DNA of 64,000 nucleotides, from positions 7,061,888-7,125,887 of the forward strand of contig JAGGNK010008559.1 in NCBI GenBank assembly GCA_017590115.1, read 5' to 3'. The DNA is from Montifringilla adamsi (taxonomy: Eukaryota; Chordata; Aves; Passeriformes; Passeridae). Under the pieces are notes generated by a model. It had not been told where the DNA came from, ran no database searches, and saw nothing but the letters and a program-made list of their open reading frames with translations. Below, in pieces: positions 1-10,050 of the stretch; within the stretch, counting starts at the first letter, position 1; every line of letters begins with the position of its first letter. Both the position numbers and the translations under genes were made by a program.

Positions 1-1078
1 TATCTCCTAGAGGATGAGAAACTCCGGTTAGTTAAACCTGGGCATCGTGACCTCAGCTCTCACAGTCGGGAAGACAAGGTGATGAAGCCAGAGGCTCCCT
101 GAGCGTGGAAGCATGTAAATGCAAATTCCTTTGTGTGAATGTGAAAAGGGACTTTTAATAGAAAATCTTCCACATGCATTTATTGAAGGACTAGAAAATT
201 TATTTTAACTCCCCTCCCCACCTTCACACTACGAGGAGCTTAGTCCCTGTGAAAAAAAGAAATGCAGAATGCACTTTTCTCCTACTGAGTATGAAAGGAA
301 GAACAAAAATCCATCCAGCACCTACTTCTCTGCCTAGAAAAACCCCTCCTAAAAGCTTTAAATGTACTGAATTTGGACCAATTTTCAGCTGTTTTTTACA
401 GAAGTCTTAAAGTGAATTTTGCTTTTACATGGGTATAAATGCCTGCAGAGAAGTAAGAGAGTTCAATGAGAAAAGAAATGCGGAGTAGGGGGATGCTTTC
501 AAAAGCCAGCAATCCACAGCTCTAGTGGTAATGAATAAGATGTTTTAAAAAAAAATTGGGTTTTAGCCAAAGTTGTGGGCTTGATTCAGGAGCTGGATGG
601 TGAAATTCCCAGGTGTATTTCTGCAGCACATCTGTTCTGGCCTGAAGCACCTGTTGGGCCCAAAATGGGTAGAACAATCTGAGTTCCTGTCAAGGTAATT
701 TAGCTTTTGCTGAGCTCATACTCTCCATTCTTCCCCACCTGCACTCTCCCACTTTCTGCTGCACCTCCACACTGGGTATTTTGTGTTTCATCAGGTGTTC
801 CATCAGGTGGCTGTGCACTGAGCACAGTCAGTGTGTTGACCCTGCTAAAATCCACTCTTCTCCTACAGGCCTGGCTTTTGGCTTGGATTTGTGAGCTGAT
901 CCCGTTTGCCACATCACCATGTACTGAGACAAGGCTGCTGATGGACAGGTACACAGCCAGGGTAACGGAGGCAGCAGCAGCAACCTCTGATTGCTTGAGC
1001 TTTGAAGCTGCCTTTAGGGTTCCCTCACCTGCTGTCTGGACCACTTTTCATGAGAACTTGGACCTGGCTGAGGGGTTT
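1..1078. other. Unique non-coding DNA
   Basis: No gene or repeat is recognised here. The DNA is A+T-rich with few CpGs. An exact POU octamer ATGCAAAT lies at 119-126. A CTCF-like 14-mer, CCATCAGGTGGCTG, lies at 800-813; it fits the usual CCASYAGRKGGC core with one mismatch inside it. Both motifs are short and could be chance. Open frames of 114-124 codons overlap on both strands at 700-1081, which is typical of chance openness rather than a gene. Confidence 0.6.
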
Positions 1079-1288
1079 TAGAATAACGGAACCATCTAGG
1101 TTGGAAAAGACCTCCAGGATCACTGCCAAGTCCACCATTAAACCAAGTCACCAAGTGTCCTTTAAATCCCTCTGGGGACAGTGACTGTTATTTCTCTGGG
1201 CAGCCTGTTCCAATGCCCAACAACAGTCTCTGAGAAGAAACTTTTTCTAATATCCAATCTACATCTAATCCATGTGTCAGTGCATCCA
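1079..1288 (-). mobile_element. CR1 LINE fragment, 3' end
   Basis: Read on the plus strand, the segment begins with the reverse complement of an avian CR1 3' end ('aaccatctaggttggaaaagacctcc') and runs through the CR1 'cactgccaagtccacc' and 'ggcagcctgttccaatg' blocks to 'ctttttctaatatccaatct'. It is a 5'-truncated copy on the minus strand with no intact reverse transcriptase. Divergence from the remembered CR1 consensus suggests an old insertion. The 5' limit near 1288 is approximate. Confidence 0.85.
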
Positions 1289-2484
1289 CCACTAGATGAT
1301 TCTTGCTGGATGCTGGCTGGGGTGTGTTCATGGTAAGCACCATTCCCAGCTGTACTTTCCTTTCCACGTTTAAATAGCTTGAACAAGATGTAAATTTACA
1401 GTAAAAATAATACAGACTGTACAGACACTTTTTTTGCACGTGCATTACATTTCTTGACCTGCCTTAGAATGTTTCAGGCCTACAGTATTTTAAAGGGAAA
1501 TTGTGGGAGCCCAGGGAACCTGGCCTGAGCTGGAGAGGTTGTTAAAGAAACAAAGGAAGGCTGGAGTGGGTAGATCATTAGCAAATAGCCCAGCTACACG
1601 GTTCCTGCTTCCCTAATGAGCCTGACAGCATGCAGTGCCACCTCTCTCTTCTTATGTAAAGCTAATCCCTTGCCCTCTCTGACAGCCACTATTTACATTT
1701 GCAAATGAATCCATCTTCCCACACTACCCCCCCCTTCCTCTTCGAAGGGAACAGAGGGAGACAGGACCAAGAGCACGGTCCTGCCAGGACAGCACTGGCC
1801 CCTCGGCGAGGTGCGACTGGGTGACAAGAAAACCTATATGGGATGTCTGAGCTGATCCCAAATGAAAAGTTCGGCTGGGGACAGTGCTGGCAGACAGCGG
1901 TTTTCTTCCAGCATCCCTCATTTCCACAGTGCCACCACGCTGAGGCCATGCTGCCTGCAGCATGGCAGGCACGCTGCTGCTCTCTGCCCCTTGGCCCTGC
2001 ACCCTCACAGCTCCCACGGCCGGTTTGAGATAGGTTAGGGAGCCAAATGAGCCAAAACCGGATCTTTTCCAAGGAAAGACACAAGTGACTGGTGGTGTCT
2101 GAGCTGCCTGTGGATGAGTGCTCCTGAGGCAGGGAAGGGAGGGACTGTGGGCTGGCGGGTAAAGGCAGATGTGAAGAGCCACTAGGCCTCATCCCCCTGT
2201 ACCACCATTTCAACCAGTTCTTTCTGGGGGGTGAGGCAGTGTGAAAAGCAATGAGATTTTATGTTCCATTCCCATCTAATGACAGCTGCGTCACTGATTT
2301 GACTAATTGGCTGGGAATAATCCTGCAAAAGCATTTTTTATAGGAGAAGGTGAGAAGTCATTCCCTCCCCCCCAACTCTGCCTTCAGCGTGGGATCTCAC
2401 AGTAATCGCTACATACACCAAGGCAAGGGAGAGAAAGGTGGGAACATATGGGCTCTGTTCCTTCCTTTGTTTCCATGAATGAGC
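1289..2484. other. Unique non-coding DNA
   Basis: No gene is recognised. A perfect 12-bp palindrome, CATTTGCAAATG, lies at 1696-1707 and resembles POU or C/EBP-type binding sites. A run of eight C lies at 1727-1734. The stretch 1735-2200 is more G+C-rich than its surroundings, and minus-strand open frames of 152 and 174 codons overlap there in two frames; neither shows a family motif and both look like by-products of base composition. Confidence 0.55.
1696..1707. promoter_or_regulatory. 12-bp palindrome, POU/C/EBP-like
   Basis: CATTTGCAAATG reads the same on both strands. It contains TTTGCAAA, close to the POU octamer half-sites. A 12-bp perfect palindrome is uncommon but expected occasionally in 64 kb. 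Function is inferred only from motif resemblance. Confidence 0.25.
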
Positions 2485-2765
2485 AGCAATTCCCCCGCAA
2501 GGCCGGCAAGGCGAGCAGGGCAGCGCCAGCCCTTCCTGCAGCCCGCAGCGGGGAGCGCCGCGCCGGCCGCCCGCCCATGGTGAGCCTCCCAAAGAGGGGC
2601 TTGTTCTGCCCGAATGCCAGGCGTTTCTGGAGCTAAGGTTATCCTCGGAGCCGAATACATAAATACGAGATTACTGGCGGGCCCTGCAGCCGGGCTGGGG
2701 CTGTAGGAAGTGTTTGTTTTCCTTTCTGTCACTAGGCAGCGGGGAACCCGTCGCCTTTGTTCTGC
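2485..2765. other. Short CpG-rich patch
   Basis: About 20 CpG dinucleotides are packed into about 280 bp, including a run of CGCCGCGCC-type sequence at about 2556-2570, while flanking DNA is nearly free of CpG. This is a small CpG-island-like segment. In birds such patches mark promoters, enhancers or exons. No TATA box or convincing start of transcription is seen. Open frames on both strands cross it without recognisable domains. A conserved regulatory element or an unannotated first exon are both possible. Confidence 0.45.
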
Positions 2766-2888
2766 GGGTCATACTGCTGGGGATGGCAAATATTGACATA
2801 CATGGAGGTGGTTTTCATTTTCACGTATTTCTTGTTACCTCTTACAGCTGTGTGGTTTGGCTTTTCTCTTCTCTTGTCTTCCAACATC

Positions 2889-2942
2889 TTTTTTTTTTTT
2901 TTCCTTTGTGTGTTGTTTTTTTTTTTTTTTTTTTTTTTTTTT
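2889..2942. repeat. Poly(T) tracts (14 T and 27 T)
   Basis: A run of 14 T at 2889-2902 is followed by a run of 27 T at 2916-2942. On the minus strand these are poly(A). No LINE or SINE body adjoins them that I can recognise. The second run, followed by 'ccccacc…ttttccag', also makes a strong pyrimidine tract and splice-acceptor look-alike ending at about 2968. Confidence 0.95.
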
Positions 2943-2969
2943 CCCCACCCTGCTTCAATGTTTTCCAGC

Positions 2970-3240
2970 GCTGGTGATACCATCCCGGATTGCGTATTAC
3001 AGCCCCATAACCTCTGAACCTCTGGTGTGGCTTGTCCAAATGATCTGGGAGCTTCAGACAGGGAATCTCCTGGAGAAACTGCACTTCCCTTCTGGTCCTT
3101 TTGCGGTTGTCATTTCAGCTCCAGGTTCAGAATTGTTGCCAGGTGCTGCCTATGGCTGGTGCTTAGATGCAGAAACAAATATTTCAGGGTTGTCAGACAT
3201 AAGGAGGGACACACAGAAACAAGCATCTTGCCCAGTTTAG
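2970..3240 (+). other. Weak exon-like open frame
   Basis: After a long pyrimidine tract and 'ttttccag', one frame stays open for about 90 codons to a TAG at 3238-3240 and reads VIPSRIAYYSPITSEPLVWL near its start. A second plus-strand frame is also open for much of the stretch, and third codon positions are not distinctive, so a chance open frame is more likely than a real exon. No domain or family is recognised. Confidence 0.15.
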
Positions 3241-3764
3241 CCTTTTCTTCCCTCCGGCTTTGTTGTTTCAGTTAAATTTCTGTGGTGTATTTTAGTGCAA
3301 ATTATTTCTACCTATTACTGCTCATACATAGAAAATACTTGTTTCTGTTACTGATCAGATCCTAAAGTCAGGATGTTGTCATACAACTCAATACACTGAG
3401 GTAGAGGCATCCTTCAGGAAGAAAAATAGGTTAGAAAATTTGGGGAACAACCACACAAAACCTGCAATACAAAAAGAAAAAAAAAAAAAAAAGGAAATTC
3501 AGGCAGAGAGAACAAAAATCAACCTGGTACCATGACAACAATTTTGTAAAATTGATGTGTATTTTCCCTTAATCACTGTGGAAAAACAGGAAATTATAAT
3601 CTACTACTGAAATAAATATTTACAGTACTCTCAACATACCACATACAATGGGATCCACTTAAACATTTGACATTGTGCAAAAGAACCAGTGAACTTTTTG
3701 AGTCAAAAATGCATTCACAAATAAAGGGCCGAGAGAAAAGCCGTGTAATCTTTGGGGTAATTGC
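3241..3764. other. Unique non-coding DNA with an A run
   Basis: No gene is recognised. A run of 16 A lies at 3477-3492. The rest is A+T-rich unique sequence. Confidence 0.6.
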
Positions 3765-3767
3765 TCA

Positions 3768-4118
3768 GCCTTTTGAGTAAGTTGTGTGTTTGAGAGGGTC
3801 TGCTAAGTCCTGTGGCAACAAAATGTCTCCATAGTTCATACAGATGGTAATGCCAGAGGTAAATTCCAGTTCCATGTGTCTCTTGTCACCTGCTTCTGTG
3901 ACATAATTTAGCTTTCCAAATGCTGTGCATAGACAAATATCCCTTGCACTGGCACATCCTGTGCAGATCATCCTTCTTTTCTCAGTATTTCTGATGCATC
4001 TCTGTAACTGTGGTGCCTTTTCAGGAAAAATCATTTTGGAAATGATTGCCTTTGCAAGAGTCGCCTCAAGTTTGCTGTGAACAAAAGACAGAGCATTCTG
4101 CTGCTGTGCGGAGTGATT
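3768..4118 (-). other. Minus-strand open frame, possible relic exon
   Basis: On the minus strand a frame is open from just after a TAG near 4120 to a TGA at about 3768, about 115 codons. It includes the stretch KLEATLAKAIISKMIFPEKA and a cysteine-containing segment (CTGCASARDICLC). Amino-acid composition looks more protein-like than the other chance frames here, but I recognise no family and see no good pyrimidine tract before it. An open frame of this length is expected by chance a few times in 64 kb. Confidence 0.15.
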
Positions 4119-4424
4119 GAGCTGCTCAGCCTATTCCTGTATGAATATCCAACTACCCCTTTGAGCTCCTGTAGTGGCGAGGGAGGGGAAGGCGGGAGGT
4201 ATTCTCATCAGGTTGCAATTATGATTCCTCCACTGTCCTTTCTCCTTCTTCTGGAAATTACCCAGACTGGAAGGGAGTCATTACCGAGCTGATCATGATA
4301 GCATGTATTCTTTAATAAATATGTTCACCATGGTTGGGGTGAATAATGCTGGAGCCACAAAGGATTGCCTCATAGGTGGCTCTGTGATTAGCCATTGACC
4401 TCGCGTGTGGTTTCTCTCCCACCT
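4119..4424. other. Unique non-coding DNA
   Basis: No gene or repeat is recognised. The stretch is moderately A+T-rich. Confidence 0.55.
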
Positions 4425-4575
4425 GGGTGATTGAAGCATCTGAAGAAGGAGCAGAGAGCTCTGATTATAAATTACAATTTCTGATCAGAACCGTTGGACT
4501 GATAATAACTCATCGCGCAATCCGTGAAACATTCAGGTTTCACAAACCCCTCGTGATTAGAGTCCTCACAGAGAA
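4425..4575. promoter_or_regulatory. Enhancer-like block
   Basis: The block combines repeated homeodomain-type TGATTATAAATTA and GATAATAA words with retained CpGs ('catcgcgcaatccg') and has no repeat signature. Such blocks in vertebrate gene deserts are often conserved non-coding elements. Conservation cannot be tested here, so this is inference. Confidence 0.3.
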
Positions 4576-5310
4576 ATGGCAACATGCCTGAATCACTCAA
4601 AATTTTAATTTGTGAACGTAATCATAAATCAAGGTTCTCTTCATAGGAGGGCCTTGCCCTTTTTCTGCTTGTTCAAGTGCAATTTTATTCAGTGAGATGT
4701 AAGGCCAAGAGCTGGGTTTGGGACAGATCTGAAAGGAGGGGATGTTGCTCTTCATGGACTCAATATCAAAGCTCTTCATCGAAAGGTCAACATCCTCCGT
4801 CTGCAAACAGCACCCAGGGTCAGCTCTGTGATGTCAAAACATGCCTCGTCCAATTCAATCAATTTCAGGCAGTTCTTTGAAGATGGGGTGTTTACAGGCC
4901 TGACCCAATTCTGGCACAGCTTCTCTGGCTTCCGCCACTCGAAATTTGCCATGTCTAGGACAAGAGGTAAATCTCTTTGTGCCAGGGGGAAAGCCAAGCT
5001 ATGATATGCCCTTAAAAATCTTCTGGAACCTGCCCTGGTTTATGTAACCCTCCTTCAGAGCAGGACACTTCCTCAGAAAGGTGGTTGCCAACAGACCTCT
5101 CTACTGAATGAGGATTGTAGCTCAATTTGGCTTAAAAACGTAGACTAATATTGACACTGCCCTCATCCTCTCATGTGATTTATTTCCTCAGCAGAATGAA
5201 CTGTCCCATAAAAAAGGATGTTTGACACAGAACAATAAAGTTTCATTTGCATCATGATTGCTCCTGCCCCAAACAACTGGCAGAGAAATTAAATTTTGCC
5301 CTTGTCACCA
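4576..5310. other. Unique non-coding DNA
   Basis: No gene or repeat is recognised between the enhancer-like block and the 5.3-kb CR1 copy. Short open frames on both strands lack motifs. Confidence 0.55.
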
Positions 5311-5427
5311 GAACGGTTTGTGTTGGAAGGGGCCTTAAGAGATCATCTCATTGTAAACCCCCTGCAATGGGCAGGGACACCTTCTATGAGACCAGAACGC
5401 TCAAAGCCCCATCCAACCTGACCTTGC
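5311..5427 (-). mobile_element. CR1 LINE fragment, 3' end
   Basis: The plus strand reads 'gtgttggaaggggcctta', then 'gcaatgggcagggacacctt' and 'aaagccccatccaacctgac', the reverse complement of the CR1 3' region. The copy is about 115 bp and 5'-truncated. An 8-bp terminal tail repeat is not clearly preserved. Confidence 0.85.
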
Positions 5428-8400
5428 TTTCAGTTTTCCTTACTTAAAAAAAGAAAATTAAAAGGTGAAAAATAGAAAAGAAAGTTGGCTTGGTGTACAC
5501 AGAGGGATGAAGGTGTATACAGTGTATGATGCACTACCAAATCCATGCTTAGTGCCCTGGTTGTTTTCAACAGCATTATAGCACTAAATTATTTATCAAA
5601 CAGATTAACAGTATGTACATGTATATTTAATGTAGAAATTATCATCCATTTACAGAAGGGTTTTAAATTAGCACATGGGAGAAACTCCTTCCTTGGGTGT
5701 TTGCCCTTCTTCATAGCAGCTGCGCTTCCTCAGCCTGTGAAATTCGTCCTATTTTTGAAAATATTTCTCTGGGTTTTGACACGGTCGAGCAGGGTGCATT
5801 ACCAGTTAGCCAGAAATGGCCTGATCCCACTACCTAAAAATCTTCTGGAGGGAAAACCCACTTGCTGTATGACATGACAACTCCAGAAACAAAGCTGTTG
5901 CTTAGCCACCCTCCCAAGCAATCCAGCTCTTCCAAGTCTTCCAGCACCAACATCTGCTCAGCTAAACTCTTAGTGCACGCCAGGGGTCTGCCACTGGCAC
6001 ACTCTGCAGAGTCATCTCACTGAGGTATGGGTGCAGACATTTTAAAAATATTGAGCTGGAGTTCAAACAGAGTTCTTAAAATGAAGGTGGTTTCTTTGTA
6101 TTTTTTGCAGTTTGAGAAAGATCAGGTCTTTGCAAGTCCAACTTACTCATTTCCCAAAGCTGAAAAGTGTGTGTTTTCTCCTGCCTGCAACCTACAGCTT
6201 GATTTTCAGAACCTGGCTTCCTCATCCACTCAGCATAAATGTTATGGTATTCCTCTTAGGTAGTGGAACAAGCATTTCTTTGCAAAGACTTGCTTTGAGT
6301 TATTCTGGGCAGCTCTCAGGAGAGGGGAAATATAATAACAAAAGATTTAACTACAGTTTGCAGTGCTGTAGCCAGGGAAAGAATCTCAGTGTTACAACTA
6401 AATATTTATAGCAGAACGCTTGCTGAAGAGCTCTGTACAGTAAATAATTACCATATTGCTTCAGTCAGGACTTCTCTGATGCAAGCCAGGCAGAGTTTGT
6501 TCATGCCACCACTTCAGGGTGGAAAGAAGCCATCCCGCACATCCCAGTTGTGTGCTCCAGAGTTACTGCAGCTCTGCCCCATCCCTGATATCACCACCAA
6601 TGCCTGTATTAGAATGAAACACTACCTCTGGTGTTAATCAGGACATCTTCCTGCCTCATTTTCTGTACTCTTGGAGGACAAATCTCTTTTAATTCTTCAG
6701 ATATCCAAAACGATCTACTTATCTTAGCCTGCAAAACTTTCATCTGAGGATCAAAAATATCCTGGTGCATTAGGAATATGAATTTACCCTGTAGGATAAT
6801 GTATTTTAATCCTTTAGTGAGCCAGCTCTCCTCCCAGTTTTAAACCAGGGAGGCCTCTCAGCAATCTAAAAGACTTGAAAGACTTGACTCTCTCCTGCAT
6901 TAATGCACACACATAATATCACTAATTGTTTAGTCTCTCTTTAATCTATCTAAATGCATAATACAGACTTCAAACATATTATTCTATTTCCATTTCAAAT
7001 TGCATGTGAGTCATTAAGCAGAGAGATTTGTTCATTGCTAGTTTTTTTAAATGTGGATATGAGGACTAGATTCTACCATACTGTTAGGTGGAGATAATTA
7101 CCTTTTCACCTGAGTGATGGTGGTGGATGCCTCTCACAGGGAAAATGCTCAGGTTGGGTGTTCTGTTTTCATTTCTCCCCTTCTTTTCTCCTTTAGCTCA
7201 TGTTAGAGAGATTAAACTTGTTAAACCTGGGTATTTGTACTTGACACATGAATTTATTATTACTGTAAAAATCCTTCAAGACTTATGAAACTTGTGAAGT
7301 GCAGACCTGAGGCAGCTCTTAGGTAAAGGTTTAAATGACAAGGAGAGAAAAACAGGCATTAAATGGTGTCAAAATCTTATGTAATGAGAGCAAACTTACA
7401 ATTTTTTCTCTTATAAAGTCCCAGAGCATATAGACAAGGCAATTCAAAATGGGTGACAGCTCAGGACTGGTGGATGGAACAAGTGATAGATGGACTCCAG
7501 AGCAATTAAAAGCTTTCCTCAAATGGGAGAGTGTTCATTTTTAGAGGTTTGAGAAATTATAGTATGAGGTTGCCTCTGATTGTGTTTATTTGTGCCTACA
7601 ATTCACATCAGCACAGTGAAGCACAATGTCCAGAGGAGGCAGGACAAATAACACTCCATATTTCAACCATCAGTTGTCCCAAGGGCATTTACCTCATTAA
7701 TGAGGATGATGGCTTCAATTTTTCTCTTGAGAGTCTTTGAAAGGAGGTGATTGATCCAGTTGCGTAACAGTGACATATAATTTCTGTGATTCAAGCAATA
7801 AACTCTGTTTCACCTCTTAAAAACTCTGGGGGCTATGGTAAAGTTGGTGAGAGTTCTCTGGGTTATCCTGTGAAACAGTGCCCTTAGATTAAGTGGAAAA
7901 AATAGGGAAAAAAGAGAAAATACTGAATGTGTCATGCAGAGACCCTTGTGCCCATAGTCTCCCCCAGCAGCACAGGGTATCCCCACAAGGCATTGTCAGG
8001 AGAAAGCCAGATGACACCTCAGAGACCAGAGAGCAAAAAAAGAAAAATATAAACCCCTCCCTTGATTTTTTTTTTTCTGATAAAACTGGATTTTTAAAAA
8101 ATTTTATTTTGTCTCTTTCATGATTTGCCATTACAAGCAGGGCAAGCTCTGTATATCATCAGGAGATCTGGACAACATCTTTTGTACAGATGGAGAAGTC
8201 AGACATTACTGGAGCAGTCAAAGTTGCCACGGATGGTTGTTTTTATTGGAACTAATGGGAGATATTTCCAAGTTGCTTATAAAGATGGTTGCATGGAAAA
8301 AAAAGGATTATGGAGGAGCAAGGCCATGGTATTTATAGGGTGATTATGCTGAAACAGTTCTTTCTGTGATAAAAAGTCTGAGAAAATTGGCTGAATCTAC

Positions 8401-8570
8401 AACAGCATCTCTTTTGGAAGACGGAGAGTTTGGTCAATTCTGCATGTAGACACAGTAAAATATCACTGGAGATCACACATCATCAGTGCTGTGATGCAGC
8501 TTGGTCTTCAACGTGGATCTCATGGATCTTGTAGGTAATTTGCTGTTAGACAGAAGGATAAAACAGTTAT
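5428..8570. other. Unique A+T-rich non-coding DNA
   Basis: More than 3 kb without a recognised gene, RNA or repeat. Open frames reach 110 codons but carry no motif. Short T and A runs occur near 8069-8078 and 8298-8305. Confidence 0.6.
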
Positions 8571-8572
8571 TT

Positions 8573-8619
<47 letters not shown>

Positions 8620-8620
8620 A
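8573..8620. repeat. Compound TA/TG microsatellite
   Basis: Ten TA units (8573-8592) run directly into thirteen TG units (8593-8618), followed by TATA. Compound tracts like this are often length-polymorphic, and TG/CA tracts can form Z-DNA. Confidence 0.97.
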
Positions 8621-9974
8621 TACTAAAATCTCTTTGTAATGAAATTATTCTGCACAAGTACGAGGATATATGCAAAACAATCATTGGGCTCTGGTATCAG
8701 CTCTGTGCTGGCTTCAACACAGCCTCCCATTCAACAAATTTCAAAGATCATCAGGAGTTAAGTCCACAGTTTAGTTTTGGTTATAAGATCTCAGTGTTCT
8801 GCTGTCTTGCCGTGTGCCAGATTTTCTGTTGCAAGTGTTTCACCTCCTAATGGAGCGTGAGGAAGAAAAGCTAAGCACAAACACTGTTGATACAATGAAT
8901 TTGCAGCCTGCTTAAAGAACTCGCTCTGCCCTAATAGGATTTTATGGGAAACAAAAGAAGAAAGGAAAATGGGTTCTCGGACAGAATAGAAATCCCCGGT
9001 TTTGCTGATGCCAAACGTATCTCAGTGCCACACGATGAGATGTCCCAGCAACACATAAGCAAGCAATGAGATCAGATTGGTTCCACATTCATGAAAAAAA
9101 ACCCATCGAGCGCCATTAAATCCCTGCAATGACCTTCAGATGAAAACATTTTGTGTGGGCGTGAGTGGAGAAAAATCCTGTAACTAGTTTTATCTTGGCA
9201 ATGCTAAGCTTGTTGGAAATGTCTTTTAAATAGAAACACTGGGCAAAAGCAGTTCCTGGGACATCTGGAGCGGGGAGTGTCCAGGGTTGGGCTTAGACAC
9301 GTCCTTCCCTCTGCAGGGGTGGGGAAGCTGCTGGACCCCGAATCACGTCCCTGCCCATCTCCTAACAGCACCAGAGAGCCTCTGAGAGGGCAGGGACCTG
9401 GCAGAACCAGACTTCGCAGCTTCTTCTTCCTTCCCTCAAGTCAGGGAATGACCAGGGTGAGGTCAGGAGGTGAGGGTGCATCTCCACATCCAGCTCCTTA
9501 AGCTGTCCAGCAGCCCTGAAGATCCCAAGCACTTATCCCATTATTCCCTCTTGGCAAGAACACACCGAATGATTATTAGTAGACTGACATTTTAATTTTG
9601 AGACATGCCTGGTAGAAAATAGAGGGGAAAAACATTCAGGATCACACTCACTGGGTCATCTCTGTGTTTGGTTTGAGGCAAGACTTATGAAATGTCAGCC
9701 TTAGCGTCAGAAATGACAATTCTGGATTACCTGTACATGGTATTTTGCCTGGAAAAACTCAGCAATCCACTCTTCCCCTGAGTCGACTCCCAGGACAGCC
9801 CACTGGATTTATTTTTTCGTGAAGTAATGCTGTTTTGAAGCAGGAAGAACAACAAAACCATAAGCATGCTGGACATTAAATGTCTCATTGTATAAATATT
9901 ATTGTGTTGCATTGCATTGCTTGATGGGAGCAAGGACACATGGCTGAACAAAAACTCTGCCTTGGCACGATTTC
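8621..9974. other. Unique non-coding DNA
   Basis: No gene is recognised. A somewhat G+C-richer patch lies at about 9260-9500. It shows no CR1 or LTR signature that I can confirm. Confidence 0.55.
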
Positions 9975-10050
9975 TTTGTGGGGGTTTGTTTTTTTTTCTG
10001 GGGAGGTTGTTGGGGTTTTGTTGGTTTTTTGAGGGTTTGGGGGGTTAGTG
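9975..10050. repeat. G/T-rich low-complexity tract
   Basis: The plus strand is almost purely G and T, with five G runs of three or more (9979-9983, about 10000-10003, about 10012-10015, about 10032-10034, 10039-10044) separated by T-rich loops. The loops are mostly longer than seven bases, so it does not meet the strict G-quadruplex rule, but a long-loop quadruplex is conceivable. Confidence 0.85.

Noticed and set aside
1689..2213. 174-codon minus-strand open frame, longest in the window
   Set aside because: A second minus-strand frame is open over the same bases; the peptide is low-information Ser/Pro/Cys/Trp-rich sequence driven by base composition.
2714..3084. Poly-Phe and poly-Lys open frames
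   Set aside because: They are translations of the T runs at 2889-2942.
9975..10050. Interstitial telomere repeat
   Set aside because: There are G/T-rich runs but no TTAGGG tandem array.
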